Assembly: GCF_902830275.1 (NCBI RefSeq)
Contig: NZ_CADESW010000026.1
Span: 48,691-112,690 of the forward strand
Direction: 5' to 3'
DNA from: Burkholderia stagnalis
GTDB lineage: Bacteria > Pseudomonadota > Gammaproteobacteria > Burkholderiales > Burkholderiaceae
DNA: 64,000 nt
Positions 61,927-64,000 of the stretch are shown piece by piece. A model generated the notes under the pieces. It was not told the origin of the DNA, ran no database searches, and was given only the letters and a program-made list of their open reading frames with translations. A program made the position numbers and the translations under genes. Each line of letters begins with the position of its first letter. The stretch's first letter is position 1.

Positions 61927-62573
61927 CCGATTTCACGTTCGGGCAGATTCTCGCCAACCTGCTGCTGGCCGCGCGCTGGACGATCGTGCTGTCGATCGTA
62001 TCGTTCCTGTCCGGCGGCCTCGTCGGCCTGGGGCTGCTCGTGATGCGCGTGTCGGGTTCGACGGTGCTGCGCGGCAGTGCGAAGCTGTACATCGAGGTTT
62101 TCCAGGGCACCCCGTTGCTGATGCAACTGTTCATCGTGTTCTTCGGCCTGCCGCTCGTCGGGCTCGACGTGCCGCCGTGGGTCGCGGCCACGGCAGGGCT
62201 CACGTTCTTCACCAGTGCGTATCTCGCCGAAATCTGGCGCGGCTGCGTCGAGGCGGTGCCGAAAGGGCAGTGGGAGGCGTCGGCGAGCCTGGCCATGAGC
62301 TATATCGAGCAGTTGCGTCACGTGATCCTCCCGCAGGCCGCGCGCATCGCGATCGCGCCGACGGTTGGCTTCGGCGTGCAGGCCGTGAAAGATACGGCGC
62401 TGGTGTCGATCATCGGCTTCACCGAGCTGACGAAGGTCGGCATCGCGATCTCGAACGCGACGTTCCGGCCGTTCGTCGTGTACGGGCTCGTCGCGCTGAT
62501 CTATTTCGCGCTCTGTTATCCGCTTACCCGTTATGCGCGCACGTTGCAAAGGAGATGGCATGCCGCTCGTTGA
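61923..62573 (+). CDS. Amino-acid importer permease 2b
   Basis: A 216-aa permease partner with contact loop WEASASLAMSYIEQLRHVILPQA. It overlaps both neighbours, by 4 bp upstream and 14 bp downstream, so the three genes are tightly coupled. Confidence 0.92.
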   Translation: MTDFTFGQILANLLLAARWTIVLSIVSFLSGGLVGLGLLVMRVSGSTVLRGSAKLYIEVFQGTPLLMQLFIVFFGLPLVGLDVPPWVAATAGLTFFTSAYLAEIWRGCVEAVPKGQWEASASLAMSYIEQLRHVILPQAARIAIAPTVGFGVQAVKDTALVSIIGFTELTKVGIAISNATFRPFVVYGLVALIYFALCYPLTRYARTLQRRWHAAR

Positions 62574-63309
62574 AACCCGTGGTCTCGAAAAGAACTTCGG
62601 CACCCATCATGTGCTCAAGGGGATCGATTTCTCCGTCGAGCGCGGGCAGGTCGTCTCGATCATCGGCCGCAGCGGCTCGGGCAAGAGCACGTTGCTGCGC
62701 ACGCTCAACGGGCTCGAGAGCATCGACGCGGGCACGATCTCGATCGACGGCGCGCGCGTCGATGCGCGGCACGCGGACCTGCGTGCGCTGCGGCTCAAGG
62801 TCGGGATGGTGTTCCAGCAATACAACCTGTTTCCGCACCTGAGCGCCGGACAGAACGTGATGCTCGCACAGTCGGTCGTGAAGAAGGCGCATCGCGAGCA
62901 GGCGCGCGCGATCGCGGAATTGATGCTCGAGCGCGTCGGCCTCGGCGACAAGTTCGACGCGTTTCCGGAACAGCTGTCGGGCGGCCAGCAACAGCGCGTC
63001 GCGATCGCGCGGGCGCTCGCGATGAAGCCGAGCGTGCTGCTGTGCGACGAGATCACGTCCGCGCTCGATCCCGAGCTCGTCGGCGAGGTACTGGGCGTCG
63101 TCGAGCAACTCGCGCGCGAGGACATGACGCTGATCATGGTCACGCACGAGATGAACTTCGCGCGTGCGGTCAGCGACAGGATCGTGTTCATGCACCAGGG
63201 CAGGGTGTGGGAGACGGGGACGGCCGAAGAGATCTTCGAGCGGCCGCAGACGGTGGAGCTGACGCGGTTTCTGGGCAGCGTCCGGAACAGGGAGACTGCC
63301 GAGCGCTGA
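62560..63309 (+). CDS. Amino-acid importer ATPase 2
   Basis: A 249-aa GlnQ/HisP-type ATPase: Walker A GRSGSGKST, LSGGQQQR, VLLCDEITSALDPE. Asp-Glu-Ile replaces the usual Asp-Glu-Pro in Walker B. AAAGGAGA precedes the ATG. The stop is 2 bp from an insertion-sequence remnant, so the C-terminus may be altered, though the length is normal. Confidence 0.92.
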   Translation: MPLVETRGLEKNFGTHHVLKGIDFSVERGQVVSIIGRSGSGKSTLLRTLNGLESIDAGTISIDGARVDARHADLRALRLKVGMVFQQYNLFPHLSAGQNVMLAQSVVKKAHREQARAIAELMLERVGLGDKFDAFPEQLSGGQQQRVAIARALAMKPSVLLCDEITSALDPELVGEVLGVVEQLAREDMTLIMVTHEMNFARAVSDRIVFMHQGRVWETGTAEEIFERPQTVELTRFLGSVRNRETAER

Positions 63310-63310
63310 C

Positions 63311-63766
63311 GCTGCCGTCGATCTGGATCGGTTCGGCCAGGCATGTGCGTCGTGTGTGCGGCTGGTAGACCTTCGGCGGGCGTTGCCGGCGCGGAATCCA
63401 TAGCCCGGCGTCCGTCATCAACCGCCGCACCGTCTCCTTGGCCAGGCGAATTCCGTGGCACTCCCACAGCTTCTCGCAGGCCAGCGTCGGGCCAAAATCG
63501 GCGTAACGGTCGCGGATGATCGAGAGCGCCCGGTCGGCCGTTCCTGCATCCAAACGACGATTACCCGGCTTCGAACGATGCCCCGACACCAAACCAGCCG
63601 CACCGTGCTCGCGCAGCTTGGCGACCAGCCGCCGAATCTGCCGCGTCGTCAACTCCAGTCGCTCAGCCGCGCGCCACGGCTTGAGCTTGCCGTCCGCCAC
63701 GTCCTGAATCACCTTGAATCTGTCCAGCTCTCGCATCGTCATCGTTATCCGCTCTGTTGCGGCCAT
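63311..63766 (-). pseudogene. Truncated insertion-sequence transposase
   Basis: The N-terminal part, about 152 codons, of a transposase resembling the ISNCY/IS481-like group: an N-terminal helix-turn-helix (LTTRQIRRLVAKLREHGAAGL) and a second HTH-like segment (HGIRLAKETVRRLM), ending in IQIDGS, where the catalytic core normally starts. The rest is missing and the frame runs into the antisense of the ATPase gene. GGAGG precedes the ATG. Non-functional. Confidence 0.75.
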
Positions 63767-63816
63767 CGACGCCTCCAGCGCCGGAGTCCCGGCGACTGGT
63801 CAGCTTACTGGCCATC

Positions 63817-63931
63817 AAAGCGGACATTTCTATGTAGCTAAAAGCGGACATTACTATCTAGCCGCTACAAGCTTTTGTCATGGCCATTTCAAGATGTCGT
63901 GGCGCCAGCTAAATAGAAATGTCCGGTTTTG
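63817..63931. mobile_element. Insertion-sequence end repeats
   Basis: AAAGCGGACATTTCTATGTAG at 63817-63837 recurs as a near copy at 63841-63862, and an inverted copy with CCGGACATTTCTATTTAGC lies at 63908-63931. These look like terminal repeats of the truncated element and of a second end. Confidence 0.6.
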
Positions 63932-64000
63932 AGGTTGGTTTGGCTGTCTGCTTTGCTTCGGTTTGTTCGTTACGCAGTGTCGAAGGAGGGCGTCTGAACG

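Noticed and set aside
1..64000. CRISPR arrays, tRNA or rRNA genes
   Set aside because: No regularly spaced repeats and no tRNA- or rRNA-like sequence were seen by eye; a covariance-model scan could not be run.

Overview
The window is GC-rich (roughly two thirds G+C) with tightly packed genes, many ATGA stop/start overlaps, and protein families typical of Burkholderia, most likely a Burkholderia cepacia complex species and probably a secondary replicon. The organism call is inferred from gene content and codon style; no rRNA, tRNA or replication gene is present to settle it.

Positions 1-12100 hold housekeeping and accessory genes: a small Rmf-like protein, a membrane diguanylate cyclase, a three-gene molybdenum hydroxylase operon (Tat-exported large subunit, 2Fe-2S subunit, triheme cytochrome c lipoprotein), small envelope proteins, a VOC protein, a glutathione S-transferase, a hydratase and a universal stress protein. 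Positions 11490-19630 form a low-oxygen and second-messenger block: an Fnr/Anr-type regulator with four candidate cluster cysteines, FNR-box-like sites ahead of the stress protein and of a FabI-like/DUF3141 operon, and a CBS-PAS-GGDEF-EAL protein.

The standout region is about 23600-46600. A sigma-54-type promoter precedes an operon encoding a TolC-like outer-membrane factor, a double-FHA membrane protein, an HlyD-like adaptor, a PpiC-like isomerase, an ABC exporter with two cyclic-nucleotide-binding domains and an intact C39 leader peptidase, and a sigma-54 activator with no receiver domain. Around it lie a PP2C phosphatase, a membrane Ser/Thr kinase, an LRAT-fold protein and four small genes whose first 26 residues align without gaps and end in GG or GA. 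These look like exporter substrates with double-glycine leaders. GG-N10-GC promoters precede three of the four substrates, the exporter operon and the LRAT gene. I read this as a peptide-secretion system with its own sigma-54 activator and a phospho-signalling module resembling the PpkA/PppA/Fha set of type VI secretion. A second molybdenum hydroxylase and an unrecognised 776-aa protein with a flavoprotein partner are embedded in it. Two of the substrate genes lie in a roughly 0.6-kb segmental duplication.

Positions 46978-63310 hold a BON-domain protein, a decayed LysR fragment, and a large amino-acid metabolism block: two Lrp/AsnC regulators, homoserine-dehydrogenase-like and aldehyde dehydrogenases, two polar amino-acid ABC importers, a trans-sulfuration-type PLP enzyme, a homocysteine S-methyltransferase-like protein and an AnsP permease. 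The window ends in a truncated insertion sequence that abuts the last importer gene.
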